A DNA stretch of 64,000 nucleotides from Roseivivax sediminis (GCF_900112685.1 NZ_FOMS01000003.1:186001-250000), one strand, 5' to 3'; counted from the stretch's first letter, positions 42,050-50,749 are shown. Program-made: numbers and translations. Notes: a model not told the origin generated them from the sequence alone.

Positions 42050-42893
42050 AGCGTCGCGGACGGGCGAGGGCACCGGGCCGGAGCGCCGCGTGCCGGTTCA
42101 CGTCCTTGTAGAGCAGGTAGCGGAAGCGCCCCGGCCCCCCGGCATAGCAGGCCTGTGGGCAGAAGGCGCGCAGCCACATGAAATCGCCCGCCTCGACCTC
42201 CACCCAGTCGGTGTTGAGCCGGTAGGCGGCCTTGCCCTCGAGGACGTAGAGCCCGTGCTCCATCACGTGCGTCTCGAGGAAGGGGATGACGGCGCCGGGC
42301 TCGAACGTGACGACGGTGACGTGCATGTCGTGGCGCAGGTCAGCGGGGTCGACGAAACGGGTGGTGGCCCATTTGCCGTCGGTTCCGGGCATCGGCGTCG
42401 GCGCGATGTCGGCCTCGTTGAGGACCAGCGGATCGGGCTCGTCCAGCCCCTCCACCGGCTCGTAGGCCTTGCGGATCCAGTGGAAGCGCAGGGGCGCGTC
42501 GCCGGGATTGCGCAGGGTCCAGTCGGCCGACGGCGGCAGGTAGGCGTAGCCGCCGGGGACCATGTCGTGCGCCTTGCCGTTCACGGTCAGGGTGGCGGTG
42601 CCTTCGACGACGAAGAGCACGCCCTCGGCCTCGGGGTCGGTCTCGGGCCGGTCGGAGCCGCCGCCGGGCGCGACCTCCATGATGTATTGCGAAAAGGTCT
42701 CGGCGAAGCCGGTCATGGGGCGGGCGAGGACCCACAGGCGCGTGCCCTCCCAGCCGGGCAGGAAGCTGGTGACGATGTCGCGCATGGTGCCGCGGGGTAT
42801 CACCGCGTAGGCGTCGGTAAAGACGGCGCGGTCGGTCAGCAGGGTCTCCTGACCCGGGTGGCCGCCGTGCGGCGCGTAGTATTTGGCGGTCAT
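42030..42893 (-). CDS. (S)-ureidoglycine aminohydrolase
   Basis: A 287-residue bicupin. Segments typical of the family are YYAPHGGHPGQ, AVIPRGTMRDIVTSFLPGWE, a central cupin (VVEGTATLTVNGKAHDM) and a C-terminal cupin (ETHVMEHGLYVLEGKAAYRL) with the metal-binding His/Glu pattern. It releases ammonia from ureidoglycine to give ureidoglycolate in allantoin breakdown, whose end product is glyoxylate. AAGGAG is 11 bases before ATG 42893. Convergent with bhcR, which suggests a metabolic link. Confidence 0.9.
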   Translation of the reverse strand: MTAKYYAPHGGHPGQETLLTDRAVFTDAYAVIPRGTMRDIVTSFLPGWEGTRLWVLARPMTGFAETFSQYIMEVAPGGGSDRPETDPEAEGVLFVVEGTATLTVNGKAHDMVPGGYAYLPPSADWTLRNPGDAPLRFHWIRKAYEPVEGLDEPDPLVLNEADIAPTPMPGTDGKWATTRFVDPADLRHDMHVTVVTFEPGAVIPFLETHVMEHGLYVLEGKAAYRLNTDWVEVEAGDFMWLRAFCPQACYAGGPGRFRYLLYKDVNRHAALRPGALARPRRFSSAAE

Positions 42894-43768
42894 GGCGGCG
42901 CGGGCTCCTTGCGTGTCGTGGGGCAAGTATGGCGCGCGCGGGGCGGATCGGCCACCCGGCGCGGTCCGACAGGTCCGTTCGGTTTTTCTTGAAAGTCGCG
43001 TCGTGCTTGCTGGAACGGTTTGAAACAGGCGGTGTTCGACCCTGGCGGCGCCGACGAGGGGCCGCCGGGGGCAGGCCGCTCGACGACGACGATTTCCTGT
43101 CGCCGACGCGCGCGATCCCGAGGACAACAGGCCGTGTTGCCTGCCCTGCGAGGCGTTCGGACGTTCCGTTGCATGATCCGGTCTCCTCCGTTCGTTCGGT
43201 GATCGGAAGGGCTGGTCGGGCCGCTGCCGGATGCGGCACTCTGTCCGTCCGGCCCACGTGGCGCCGGTCACGAAGAGCTGCCTTTCGAGCGGAAAGACAT
43301 CGTCTGACACACAGAGTGGCGAAATCTCAGTGCGAGGTCGGGATTGCTTCTCTTGTGAGACGGTTTGACACTTGCGGAGCGCGTGACGCTCGCCCCCGCC
43401 GAAGCCGCCGTTCAGGCAGCGCGCGGCGAAGGGCCGCAAGGAGCCCATTCGGAAATGCCAAATTCTCGCTGCGCGTGCTCGCGGCAGAACCGCTGCTGCG
43501 TTCCGGCCGAAACCGACGCGGCACTGCAGCCAAGGCTCAGGCCATTCGCGCCGAGCGCAGCAAGAGCATGAGGAGTGATGTCCGGACTGCGGGACGTTGC
43601 GAACACGCTAAATCCGATGTGCAAGCCGACGTTCTTGGATGAACCGTAATCTCGCAGCCGGCCGAAACCTATCCTGGGACAAGGATGACGGTGCGGGTCC
43701 AGTCTTGCAGGACATATGTGCCGGGCGCGGCACGGAGCGGGGTCAAACCGCGGCTCGGGTCGCCCATG
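42894..43768. other. 875-base stretch without a supportable gene
   Basis: Open frames here (for example 42929-43642 on plus and 43412-43828 on minus) translate into Arg/Pro/Cys-rich sequence without motifs, good start sites or family resemblance. It probably contains the promoter of the ureidoglycine aminohydrolase gene near 42900-43030, and otherwise decayed sequence continuous with the pseudogenes to the right. Confidence 0.5.
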
Positions 43769-43800
43769 GTCGGACACTACCCATTCGAGTGGTGTCCGAC
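43769..43800. repeat. imperfect 12-bp inverted repeat at the broken end of the PHA synthase remnant
   Basis: GTCGGACACTAC (43769-43780) and GTGGTGTCCGAC (43789-43800) pair with one G-T mismatch around an 8-base loop. The recognisable PHA synthase sequence stops exactly here. It could be the scar of an insertion element or deletion, though one arm is also normal coding sequence. Confidence 0.4.
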
Positions 43801-44791
43801 AGCCAGACGCCGAGGTCGGTGGGCACATCCTGGCGGCCGAGGAAGTATCGCCGGACGGCGCGGGTCCAGATCAGGTCCTCGGCTCGGTTGGTGGCGAAGG
43901 CACGCGCCATCTGCGGGCGGTCGAGATAGCCTTGTTCCCACATCAGATCCTCGAGAAAGGCGACCTGGCTCTCGTCGAGGAACAGCAGCAGCTCGCACGC
44001 CTCGGCGAAATCCACCTGCGCCGCCATCAACATGACTGAGGCCAGCCTCCGGTCGCCGTCACGCGCCATGGTGGAGGCCACGATGGCGAGGATGGTGCCT
44101 CCGAGGCAAGAGCCGACGGCGTGGATCGGCACATCGGGCACGATGGCCTGCACGGCATCCAGCGCCGCCATCACTCCGCGTCTCCGGTAGTCCTCCAACG
44201 ACGGGTCGCGCTGCTCGGCGGTCAGGTTCGACCAGGAGATCATGAAGACGGTGAAGCCTTGGCCGGCCAGGTAGCGCACCATCGCGTTTTCGGGCGAGAG
44301 GTCGAGAACCTAATGTTTCATGATGCAGGCTGGAGCGATCAGGATCGGCCGCGTCTGCACCTGCGGTGTCTGGGGCGCGTACTGGATCAGTTCCATCAGG
44401 TCGTTGCGGAAGATCACCTGTCCTGGCGTGCAAGCCGGATCCTCGCCGATCCGATAGCCTTCGGGTGCCGGATCGCGCTGGCCGGTCATCGTCTTCAGCG
44501 CGTCATGGGCGAAATGCGCCGCTTGCCCGGTCAGGTTGCGGCCCAAGATCCTTACGGTCTCTTCGATGATCTCGGGATTGAGTAGTGGAGAGTTCGACGG
44601 CGACAGCACGTCGAGCGTCTGACGGGCCAGGAAGCGCGTGCGGTCGGCATCCTCGGGCCGCAGGCCTCGCGTCGGTTCGGTGGCATGATCCACCAATCAT
44701 GTACGGAGGAACCCTGTTGCCAGAGCTGGAACGGAAAGGTCCGACAGCCGCGATGGGTGAAGCGCTTGTCATATGGTTTCGGCGGGAAGGA
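43782..44791 (-). pseudogene. PHA/PHB synthase remnant (class I PhaC-like)
   Basis: The minus strand encodes PhaC-like sequence in three pieces. The piece PPKPYDKRFTH to DWW is in one frame. After a one-base loss near 44691 the frame shifts to DHATEPTRGLRPEDA and continues to ACIMKH. An in-frame TAG at 44310-44312 follows, then the same frame runs on as VLDLSPENAMVRYL, through the lipase-like box GSCLGGT that holds the catalytic Cys, to SDTTRM at 43782. The C-terminal part with the catalytic Asp and His is missing. Frameshift, nonsense codon and truncation make it non-functional. Confidence 0.88.
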
Positions 44792-44880
44792 CGAGACCGA
44801 GGAAATCGAGGCCGCCGTCCGGTCCAGGCCGGTCGATGTGATCGCCGCTCTGGGGTCCTTCGGCCAGCGCCAGCACCCGC

Positions 44881-45086
44881 AAGCCGCGCCGATAAGGACG
44901 TGGATCAGCAGGTTGTGGACCTGTCGCGCGAAGCGCAGCAGCAGACCGCGCGTTTGCCGGGCAGCCGATTGGCTCCGTGGTCCGCCAGCCGGCGCGCAGC
45001 TTTGTCCGTTGTCAGTCCGGCAGCCGTTGGGTTCAACGCGGCAAGGCATCGTCGGCTGGTCTTGCATGGGCGTCGGTCAGGCGCAT
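44881..45086 (-). pseudogene. N-terminal remnant of a P-type cation ATPase
   Basis: From an ATG at 45086 the minus strand gives a cation-ATPase N-terminal pattern in three frames: MRLTDAHARPADDAL, then (shift near 45040) AALNPTAAGLTTDKAARRLA to HGANRLP, then (shift near 44950) RGLLLRFARQVHNLLIHVLI. The match stops near 44881 and is followed by PHA synthase-like sequence. Only about 70 of the expected 800-900 residues remain. The start overlaps the stop of the upstream dehydrogenase remnant, suggesting an old operon. Confidence 0.75.
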
Positions 45087-45346
45087 GTCATACGCGCCGT
45101 ATAGCCGCCGTCGATGACAATCTCAGCACCGGTGACGAACTTCGCCTCGCCCCTGACATCCACCGCCCAGAAGGCAGCCTTGTGCCCTGCGGTCGTCGGC
45201 TCGGCAGCCAGGTCTCGGCCCTCGGTCTCCAGCATGTCGAGGATGGCGACCTTCGCGCCCTACTCGGCCATCCGCTGCACGCAGGCGCGGCCGATGCCGA
45301 CGGCGCCTCCGGTCACGATGGCGGTCTTGCCTGCAAGTCGGTTCGT
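45077..45346 (-). pseudogene. short-chain dehydrogenase/reductase remnant
   Basis: Only 90 codons remain of an expected 250. The Rossmann start reads AGKTAIVTGGAVGIGRACVQRMAE, in pieces of one frame, then an in-frame TAG (45260-45262), then GAKVAILDMLETEGRDL, and it jumps to the C-terminal signature TGAEIVIDGGYTAR. About 150 central residues, including the catalytic Tyr-x3-Lys, are missing. The likely original ATG (45346) is now ACG, although GGAGG is still present upstream. Confidence 0.85.
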
Positions 45347-45382
45347 TGGGTTCGTCCTCCGGTTATCACGTGGTTGATCGGT

Positions 45383-47110
45383 TCACCATGTCGCCCGGCC
45401 TTCGGCCGCAATCTCGGGGAACTCGGTGCGTTCTTCTCCGGCGGCGCCGCAGAGCAGCTCCACCGCGCGGTCGGCGGCATCCTGGAACGGCTCAAGCACC
45501 AGATCGGCGCCCGCGCCGAGCATTACCTCGGTGTCGCCCACGCTGTGCGAGGCCGTCGCGATCTGGCCCGTGAACCCAGCGGCGCGCACCAGCTGGATCA
45601 GCGTTCTGCGGGTGTCCTCGTGGCTCAGGCCGGTGGGATGAATCGGCACGGTCGACACCATCCACTCCGCTCCTCGAAACGGCAGCTCGGCCACGAGTTC
45701 CGGATCACTCGCATCACCGAAATCCGCGTCGAGCCCGAGAGCGCGCCAGCGCCGTACTGCCTCCGGGTTGAAATCTACGCCAAGTACAGGGATCCCCCGT
45801 TTCTTCAGCCGCAGGCCGACGGCGGTCCCGAAGCGACCCAGGCCGAAGAGGATGACCTTGTAGCCGCTCGCCGCGTGCGCGCCGGCTTCGGAGGGCTCCC
45901 GCGGCGTACCCTTACGCTCGAAAACGCCGAGCAGCGGCTCGAAGAGCACATACAGCCGTTGCGAGTAGGTGATCATGTAGGTCGAGGCCGCGATGGTCAC
46001 GAGGCCGACCATCGCGACGAGCCCGAGCGCATCGTCGGTCACATGCCCCAGCGACACGCCCATGGCGACAAAGATCAAGGAAAACTCACTGATCTGCGCC
46101 ACCGTGAGCCCGGCCAGAAACGAGGTGCGCTTGCGGTAACCCATTGAGCCCATGATCGCGAGTACGATCAGCGGGTTCCCGACCAGTACGAAGAGCGAGA
46201 AGACCACGGCGCCGATCACATGTGTGCCCAGAAGCGACAGGTCCAGCGTCGCACCAAGCGCGATGAAAAAGAACAGGAGGAGGAAATCGCGCAGCGGCGC
46301 CAGCCGGGCGGCGATGGTTTCGCGGTAGGGGGTCGAGGCGAGCGCCACACCCGCCATCAGGCCTCCCACCTCCTTGCCCAGACCGACGACATCGCCGATG
46401 GCGGCGAACATCGAGGCCAGTGCGATCGCGAATATCACCAGAAGCTCGGGTGCGCGGGCTAACCGCTCGGTCAGCGGAGTAGCGAGATAGCGTACGAAGA
46501 GGACCACCGCCGCGACCATCGCGACGCCCGACGCCAGCACCGTAACGATTGAGCCACCCCCCCGGCCGCCATGATCGGGCGCGCCAATGCCGATGGCGGA
46601 CAGAACGATCATCGCCAGCACCACTACGAGATCCTGCACGATCAGAAACCCCAGGGCGATTTGGCCATGTAGCGCGTCGATCTCGCGCTTGTCTGATAGG
46701 AGCTTGACGATGATGATCGTGGAGGAAAACGTCAGCGCCACCGTGACATAGATGCTGGTGACGTGCTCAAGCCCGAGGCTGAGGCCGATGAGATAGCCGA
46801 AGAACGCGGTGAACGCGACCTGACCGAGCCCGGTGATTACAGAGACCACACCCAGCGATCGGATCAGTTTCACGTCCAGCTTGATGCCGACAAGAAACAG
46901 CAGCACGGCGATCCCGAGTTCCGACAGCAGAGCGATCTGGGCATCCGAGCGCACGACGTCCAGCGCCGACGGTCCGGCGAATAGCCCGACCACGATGAAG
47001 CTGACAATCAGAGGCTGTCGCAACAGAACGCCGAACAGACCGAATACAGCGGCCATGACAAGCAGCGTGGCGATCTCCGCGAACGGCGAATGAAGCAAGG
47101 TTTCGATCAT
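45383..47110 (-). CDS. monovalent cation:proton antiporter with TrkA-N domain (CPA2, Kef-like)
   Basis: A 575-residue protein. About twelve transmembrane helices (residues 1-400) form a CPA2 Na+/H+-exchanger domain (for example FLVGIKLDVKLIRSLG, TFSSTIIIVKLLSDKREI, GKEVGGLMAGVALAS). A cytosolic Rossmann RCK/TrkA-N domain follows (VILFGLGRFGTAVGLRL, about 425-540). This layout is that of K+ or Na+/H+ antiporters gated by ligands. Its start overlaps the stop of the small HTH gene upstream (ATGA 47107-47110). Intact, unlike its downstream neighbours. Confidence 0.88.
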   Translation of the reverse strand: MIETLLHSPFAEIATLLVMAAVFGLFGVLLRQPLIVSFIVVGLFAGPSALDVVRSDAQIALLSELGIAVLLFLVGIKLDVKLIRSLGVVSVITGLGQVAFTAFFGYLIGLSLGLEHVTSIYVTVALTFSSTIIIVKLLSDKREIDALHGQIALGFLIVQDLVVVLAMIVLSAIGIGAPDHGGRGGGSIVTVLASGVAMVAAVVLFVRYLATPLTERLARAPELLVIFAIALASMFAAIGDVVGLGKEVGGLMAGVALASTPYRETIAARLAPLRDFLLLFFFIALGATLDLSLLGTHVIGAVVFSLFVLVGNPLIVLAIMGSMGYRKRTSFLAGLTVAQISEFSLIFVAMGVSLGHVTDDALGLVAMVGLVTIAASTYMITYSQRLYVLFEPLLGVFERKGTPREPSEAGAHAASGYKVILFGLGRFGTAVGLRLKKRGIPVLGVDFNPEAVRRWRALGLDADFGDASDPELVAELPFRGAEWMVSTVPIHPTGLSHEDTRRTLIQLVRAAGFTGQIATASHSVGDTEVMLGAGADLVLEPFQDAADRAVELLCGAAGEERTEFPEIAAEGRATW

Positions 47111-47352
47111 TCCCCGTGCTCTTCGTCGAGGTCATCCTTCTTACGGGACGCGCTGGCCTCCGGTACTGACGCTCGCGTACGAGTTTCATGACGGCACAAG
47201 AAGCGGCTCAGGTCGCTATCGGCCACCCGCCAGCCCTTACCTATGGTGATCGCACGTAGCTCACCGGTTTTGATCCAGCCGCGGACAGTAGCCTCGCTGA
47301 CCATAAGTCGATCGGCGATCTCCTTGACTGTTTGGTATTGCTCGCGCGCCAT
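47107..47352 (-). CDS. excisionase-like helix-turn-helix protein
   Basis: An 81-residue DNA-binding protein. Residues 5-52 form a MerR/excisionase-type HTH (YQTVKEIADRLMVSEATVRG, then WIKTGELRAITIGKGWRV), followed by a charged disordered tail. It is co-translated with the antiporter gene through ATGA. It is not linked to any visible integrase, so it is more likely a local regulator of the antiporter/stress group than an excision factor. Confidence 0.8.
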   Translation of the reverse strand: MAREQYQTVKEIADRLMVSEATVRGWIKTGELRAITIGKGWRVADSDLSRFLCRHETRTRASVPEASASRKKDDLDEEHGE

Positions 47353-47409
47353 CGTGAATGATCGTTCAGCTTGGTTTGGTGCAGAATACCGGAAATCGCC
47401 TCAGTTCAC

Positions 47410-47423
47410 TTGATACAGATCAA
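47410..47423. promoter_or_regulatory. FNR/CRP-family box, TTGAT-ACAG-ATCAA
   Basis: The 14-base palindrome matches the FNR-type consensus TTGAT-N4-ATCAA exactly. It lies in the divergent gap between the HTH-antiporter genes (minus) and the first universal stress protein gene (plus, ATG 47490). A -10-like TATGCT/TTGTAT around 47441-47451 would place the box near -37 to -41 for the plus-strand gene, fitting class II activation. Confidence 0.8.
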
Positions 47424-47489
47424 GTCGAAGATGTTTGTTCTATGCTTGTATCAGGTACGCGATCGCCTGCTGGCGAAGAAGGGAACGAC

Positions 47490-48365
47490 ATGAAGCGGAT
47501 CATGCTGGCCACCGATTTCTCCGAAAGATCGGACCGTGCGCTTCGGCGTGCGACACTGCTCGCCCATCGGTCTGGCGCCTCGGTATTGATCCTCAATGTC
47601 GTCGACGATGATCAACCGTCTCGGGTCATCAACAGCGAGCGTAAGGTGGCGGCGGCCCTCCTGGGGGAATTGCAGGGGACAATGCGAAGCGTCGATGGCG
47701 TTTCGTGCGAGACCCGTGTTGAAATTGCCGATCCATTTGTCGGGATCGCGCAGGTCGCCGAGGAGGAACGCCCGGACCTTCTCGTTCTTGGGCCGCATCG
47801 ACGGCAAACACTACGGGATGTTTTCGTGGGAACGACGGCGGAACGAACGATCCGATCCGTCAGCTGCCCGGTACTCATGGTAAATGCGCCGCCGATGGGG
47901 AGCTATCGTCACGTTCTGGTCGCGACGGACCTGTCCGATGCAGCGATGAAGATGGCCAAGAGTTTTATCGCGTTGGGCATAACCGGCACGGCGCTCACGT
48001 CCTTCGGACATGTCTACCAGACGCCCGGCGAACGTCTGGCCATGAGCCATACCGTGCCGGTGGACGACCGAGAGGCTTATCTCGAAGAGATGCGGAAGGA
48101 GGCCGAAAGTGATCTCGCAGGCTTCGTGAAGACACTCGGCTCTAGCTCGGAGCGCCAATACGTCCGTCGCGGATTGCATGCGCCGGCAGAGGAGATCTTG
48201 ACCCTCGCGAGAGAGGAAGCGGCTGATCTCGTTGTTGTCGGAACACTCGGTAGAAGCGGCCTTGCGAAATTCTTCCTTGGCAGCGTGGCAGAGGCCGTAC
48301 TCCGTGCCGCTGATCGGGATATACTCGCGATTCCGCCAGAATCTACAGCTGGAATGGCCACCTAA
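47490..48365 (+). CDS. tandem-domain universal stress protein
   Basis: A 291-residue protein with two UspA domains, residues about 1-145 (begins MKRIMLATDFSERSDRAL) and 150-290. The second keeps the ATP-binding pattern (VVVGTLGRSGLAKFFLGSV). The start at 47490 follows AAGGGA, and a frame reaching to 47358 runs through the FNR box and is rejected. The upstream FNR-type box suggests induction at low oxygen. Confidence 0.9.
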   Translation: MKRIMLATDFSERSDRALRRATLLAHRSGASVLILNVVDDDQPSRVINSERKVAAALLGELQGTMRSVDGVSCETRVEIADPFVGIAQVAEEERPDLLVLGPHRRQTLRDVFVGTTAERTIRSVSCPVLMVNAPPMGSYRHVLVATDLSDAAMKMAKSFIALGITGTALTSFGHVYQTPGERLAMSHTVPVDDREAYLEEMRKEAESDLAGFVKTLGSSSERQYVRRGLHAPAEEILTLAREEAADLVVVGTLGRSGLAKFFLGSVAEAVLRAADRDILAIPPESTAGMAT

Positions 48366-48547
48366 CCGCCTTGCGGCCATGTGAGGCACACCGATTGGCG
48401 GCGTCAATAATGTGGGGCGGGCAAGCGCTCTGACGTATGTGCCATAGCCGCAGACCGGAGGGCGTTGCCTCGCAAATGCCTGGAGGAGGACGCCATATCG
48501 GTCCGGTGCTCGGCGCAAACGACACTTCCAAACAGGAGAAACAAGCG

Positions 48548-49369
48548 ATGCGAAAGATTCTTGTGTGTTCCGACCTTTCCGACCGCTCGCACCATGCGCT
48601 CGTGCGGGCTGCTCAGCTGGTGCGGAACCACTCTGCATCGCTAATAATCTGCTCAATCGTGGATGATGACTTGCCGCCAAAGATGGTCGACACGTTAAAG
48701 CGTGAGACCGCTGAAGGCTTGACCCAGGCATGTAGATCTCTTGGGCATGACGATGCCGAAATCGTTGTGGAGGTTGGAGAGCCGGTCGCCGCCATTATGG
48801 CCATCGCGTCCCGGGTCGATGCTGACATGCTCGTGCTCGGCACACACCGTCATCGCCCGCTCTGGGACCTCATCTACGGAACAACAATGGAGAGACTCGT
48901 GCATGCAAGCCGCCTGCCGGTTCTCCTCGTACCCAATCCTGTAACAGCAGCATATTCGCGTGTTTTGGCAGGGGTCGATTTCTCTCCGGCAAGCGAAGCC
49001 GCGTTGAGGTTGGCCAACCTCATCGCTGCGTCTGCAAAATTTACGACGTTCCATGCCGTGAATGTCCCCGCGCCGGGCTGGTTCGGGGGAGCGAGCGATT
49101 CCGATGAAATCCGATCGTTGACAAAGGAAGCCGAGAATCAGCTTTCGGCTTGGTGGCAGGAGCGGGAACTCCCCGAAGAGATAGCTCGTCCTGTTGTCAT
49201 CCCGAAATCGTTGCCCGAAGCCTTTCGAGAGATGAGATACGAGGTGAAGCCGGATTTGGTTGCGATCGGCGCGCATGGGCGTTCCGGATTCATGCAAGGC
49301 TCGCTGGGGAGCTTCACCGAGGCGATCATCCGCTGGCAGTTCTGCGACGTCTTGGTCGTCAGAGCTTGA
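48548..49369 (+). CDS. tandem-domain universal stress protein
   Basis: A 273-residue double UspA protein, beginning MRKILVCSDLSDRSHHAL. The C-terminal domain contains VAIGAHGRSGFMQGSLGS, the nucleotide-binding pattern. AGGAG precedes ATG 48548. It is a paralogue of the gene 180 bases upstream. The gap holds no clear FNR box (TTGGCGGCGTCAA at about 48393 is one base short of the spacing), so it may depend on the upstream promoter. Confidence 0.9.
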   Translation: MRKILVCSDLSDRSHHALVRAAQLVRNHSASLIICSIVDDDLPPKMVDTLKRETAEGLTQACRSLGHDDAEIVVEVGEPVAAIMAIASRVDADMLVLGTHRHRPLWDLIYGTTMERLVHASRLPVLLVPNPVTAAYSRVLAGVDFSPASEAALRLANLIAASAKFTTFHAVNVPAPGWFGGASDSDEIRSLTKEAENQLSAWWQERELPEEIARPVVIPKSLPEAFREMRYEVKPDLVAIGAHGRSGFMQGSLGSFTEAIIRWQFCDVLVVRA

Positions 49370-49700
49370 TATATGGCCCGGACGGTCCTGCCGCGGCGTC
49401 ATTGCGCCTGAGTGCGGGAATGGTCGGAATGTATTTCTGTTGTTGGTCCTGTCTTGAACGACCGGTTCGGCGATCCGCGCTGCCACGCAGAACGTGGGAT
49501 GCCGTAGCCGCGAACGCGCCATCAAACATTCTGCACTGGCATTGGAAGAACTTCTAACGACCGAAAGGTCCCGCACTGCGGACGCTTGCGACCGTCGCAC
49601 CGAGAGATCGTGTCGGTACGGACAGCCCGACGCGGGCCGCGGCATCGCACGGGAAGGGCGCACACGAAGGGTGCTGTCGACCAAGGCGGGCAGGACCAGG
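49370..49700. other. 331-base gap without a supportable gene
   Basis: It lies between convergent stress-protein and LysR genes. Possible frames on either strand have no start site, motif or hydrophobic pattern that supports a gene. No clear terminator hairpin with a U-run is visible. Confidence 0.5.
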
Positions 49701-50606
49701 TCAGGGAGAGAGCCGCTTGCGCGCCGCCTCCACCGCGAAGTCGATGAAGAGCCGCACCTTGGTGTCCTGCAGCCGCCGGTGCGGGTAGAGGCAACCGAAG
49801 AGCGCGGGGGGCGGGGGCGTGTCGGGCAGCACCTCCACCAGCGCGCCGCTGGCGAGGTGGGCGGCGACGTCGAAACGGGGCTTCATGGCGATGCCGTGGC
49901 CGGAGAGCGCCCAGTCGGTGAGGATGTCGCCGTCGTCGGCGTCGAAGCGTCCCGACACCTCCAGCTTGCGCGGTCCCTCCGGCGTGTCCAGCACCCAGAA
50001 GTACTCGGGCGAGCGCGGGTAGCGCAGGAGGAGGCAATTGTGCCGGCTGGAGAGCAGGTCGTCCGGCGCGTGCGGCGTGCCGTGCGCGGCGAGGTAGGAG
50101 GGCGCGGCGACCAGCACGCGGGGGCAATCCGCGATCTTGCGCATGGTCAGCGTCGAATCGCGTGGATTGCCGAGGAAGAAGGCGACGTCCAGTTCCTCGC
50201 CCAGGATGTCGACGCGCCGGTCCGACAGGCGCATGCGCACCTCGGTCTGCGGGTAGGCGTCGGTGAAGTCCGGCACCATGGGGCCGATCAGGCGCCGCCC
50301 GATGCCGAGGGGCGCGGTCACCCGGATCGCGCCGCGCGGCGCGTTCGAGAAATTCGCCACCGCCGCCTCGGCCCGGTCGAGCCGGTCGAGCACCGCCTTG
50401 GTTTCCTCGTAGAACACGCGCCCGACCTCCGTCGGGGTGAGCGAGCGCGTGGTACGGTTGAAGAGCCGCACGCCGAGTTTCTGTTCGAGCTCCTTGATCC
50501 GCTTGCTGGCCACCGCCGGGGTCAGCCGCAGGTCGCGGCCGCCCGAGGTGATGCTACCAAGCTCCACCACGCGGGCGAAGACGCGCAGGCTTTCGACATA
50601 CGGCAT
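49701..50606 (-). CDS. LysR-family transcriptional regulator
   Basis: A 301-residue LysR regulator. The N-terminal HTH spans residues 1-60 (VFARVVELGSITSGGRDLRL, then TPAVASKRIKELEQKLGVRL), followed by the substrate-binding domain. The start 50606 is set by AGGAGG eight bases upstream. It is divergent from xdhABC, so it likely controls xanthine dehydrogenase genes. The effector is not deducible from sequence. Confidence 0.9.
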   Translation of the reverse strand: MPYVESLRVFARVVELGSITSGGRDLRLTPAVASKRIKELEQKLGVRLFNRTTRSLTPTEVGRVFYEETKAVLDRLDRAEAAVANFSNAPRGAIRVTAPLGIGRRLIGPMVPDFTDAYPQTEVRMRLSDRRVDILGEELDVAFFLGNPRDSTLTMRKIADCPRVLVAAPSYLAAHGTPHAPDDLLSSRHNCLLLRYPRSPEYFWVLDTPEGPRKLEVSGRFDADDGDILTDWALSGHGIAMKPRFDVAAHLASGALVEVLPDTPPPPALFGCLYPHRRLQDTKVRLFIDFAVEAARKRLSP

Positions 50607-50650
50607 CGGCGATCCTCCTGTGCAGAAGAGAGCAGGGACCGGCGGGATTA

Positions 50651-50665
50651 TCAACGTCCCGTTGA
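50651..50665. promoter_or_regulatory. inverted repeat in the LysR-xdhA divergent promoter
   Basis: TCAACGTCCCGTTGA has 6-bp arms TCAACG/CGTTGA around three bases. It sits 45 bases upstream of the LysR start and 85 bases upstream of xdhA. It is a plausible binding site for the LysR protein, although the T-N11-A core spacing is not exact. Confidence 0.45.
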
Positions 50666-50749
50666 AAGTATTTGCCGACTGGCGCTGTTATCGGAAGGGG
50701 TCGTTCGCCGCTAGGGTGGCTGGCAGATCACAACGCGATGGGGAGAGCC

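Noticed and set aside
42929-43642. 237-codon plus-strand frame
   Set aside because: Arg/Cys/Ser-rich translation without start site, domains or codon bias similar to neighbours.
44310-44312. Read-through or recoding of the TAG in the PHA synthase remnant
   Set aside because: A second frameshift and loss of the catalytic C-terminus show that the gene is broken anyway; no recoding signal is seen.
48393-48405. TTGGCGGCGTCAA as a second FNR box before the second stress-protein gene
   Set aside because: Wrong spacing (13 instead of 14 bases) and poor half-sites.
50661-50676. AAAGTATTTGCC resembling the AGTA(C/T)TT 3'-end element
   Set aside because: It lies in a divergent promoter, has no preceding GC stem and does not follow a stop codon.
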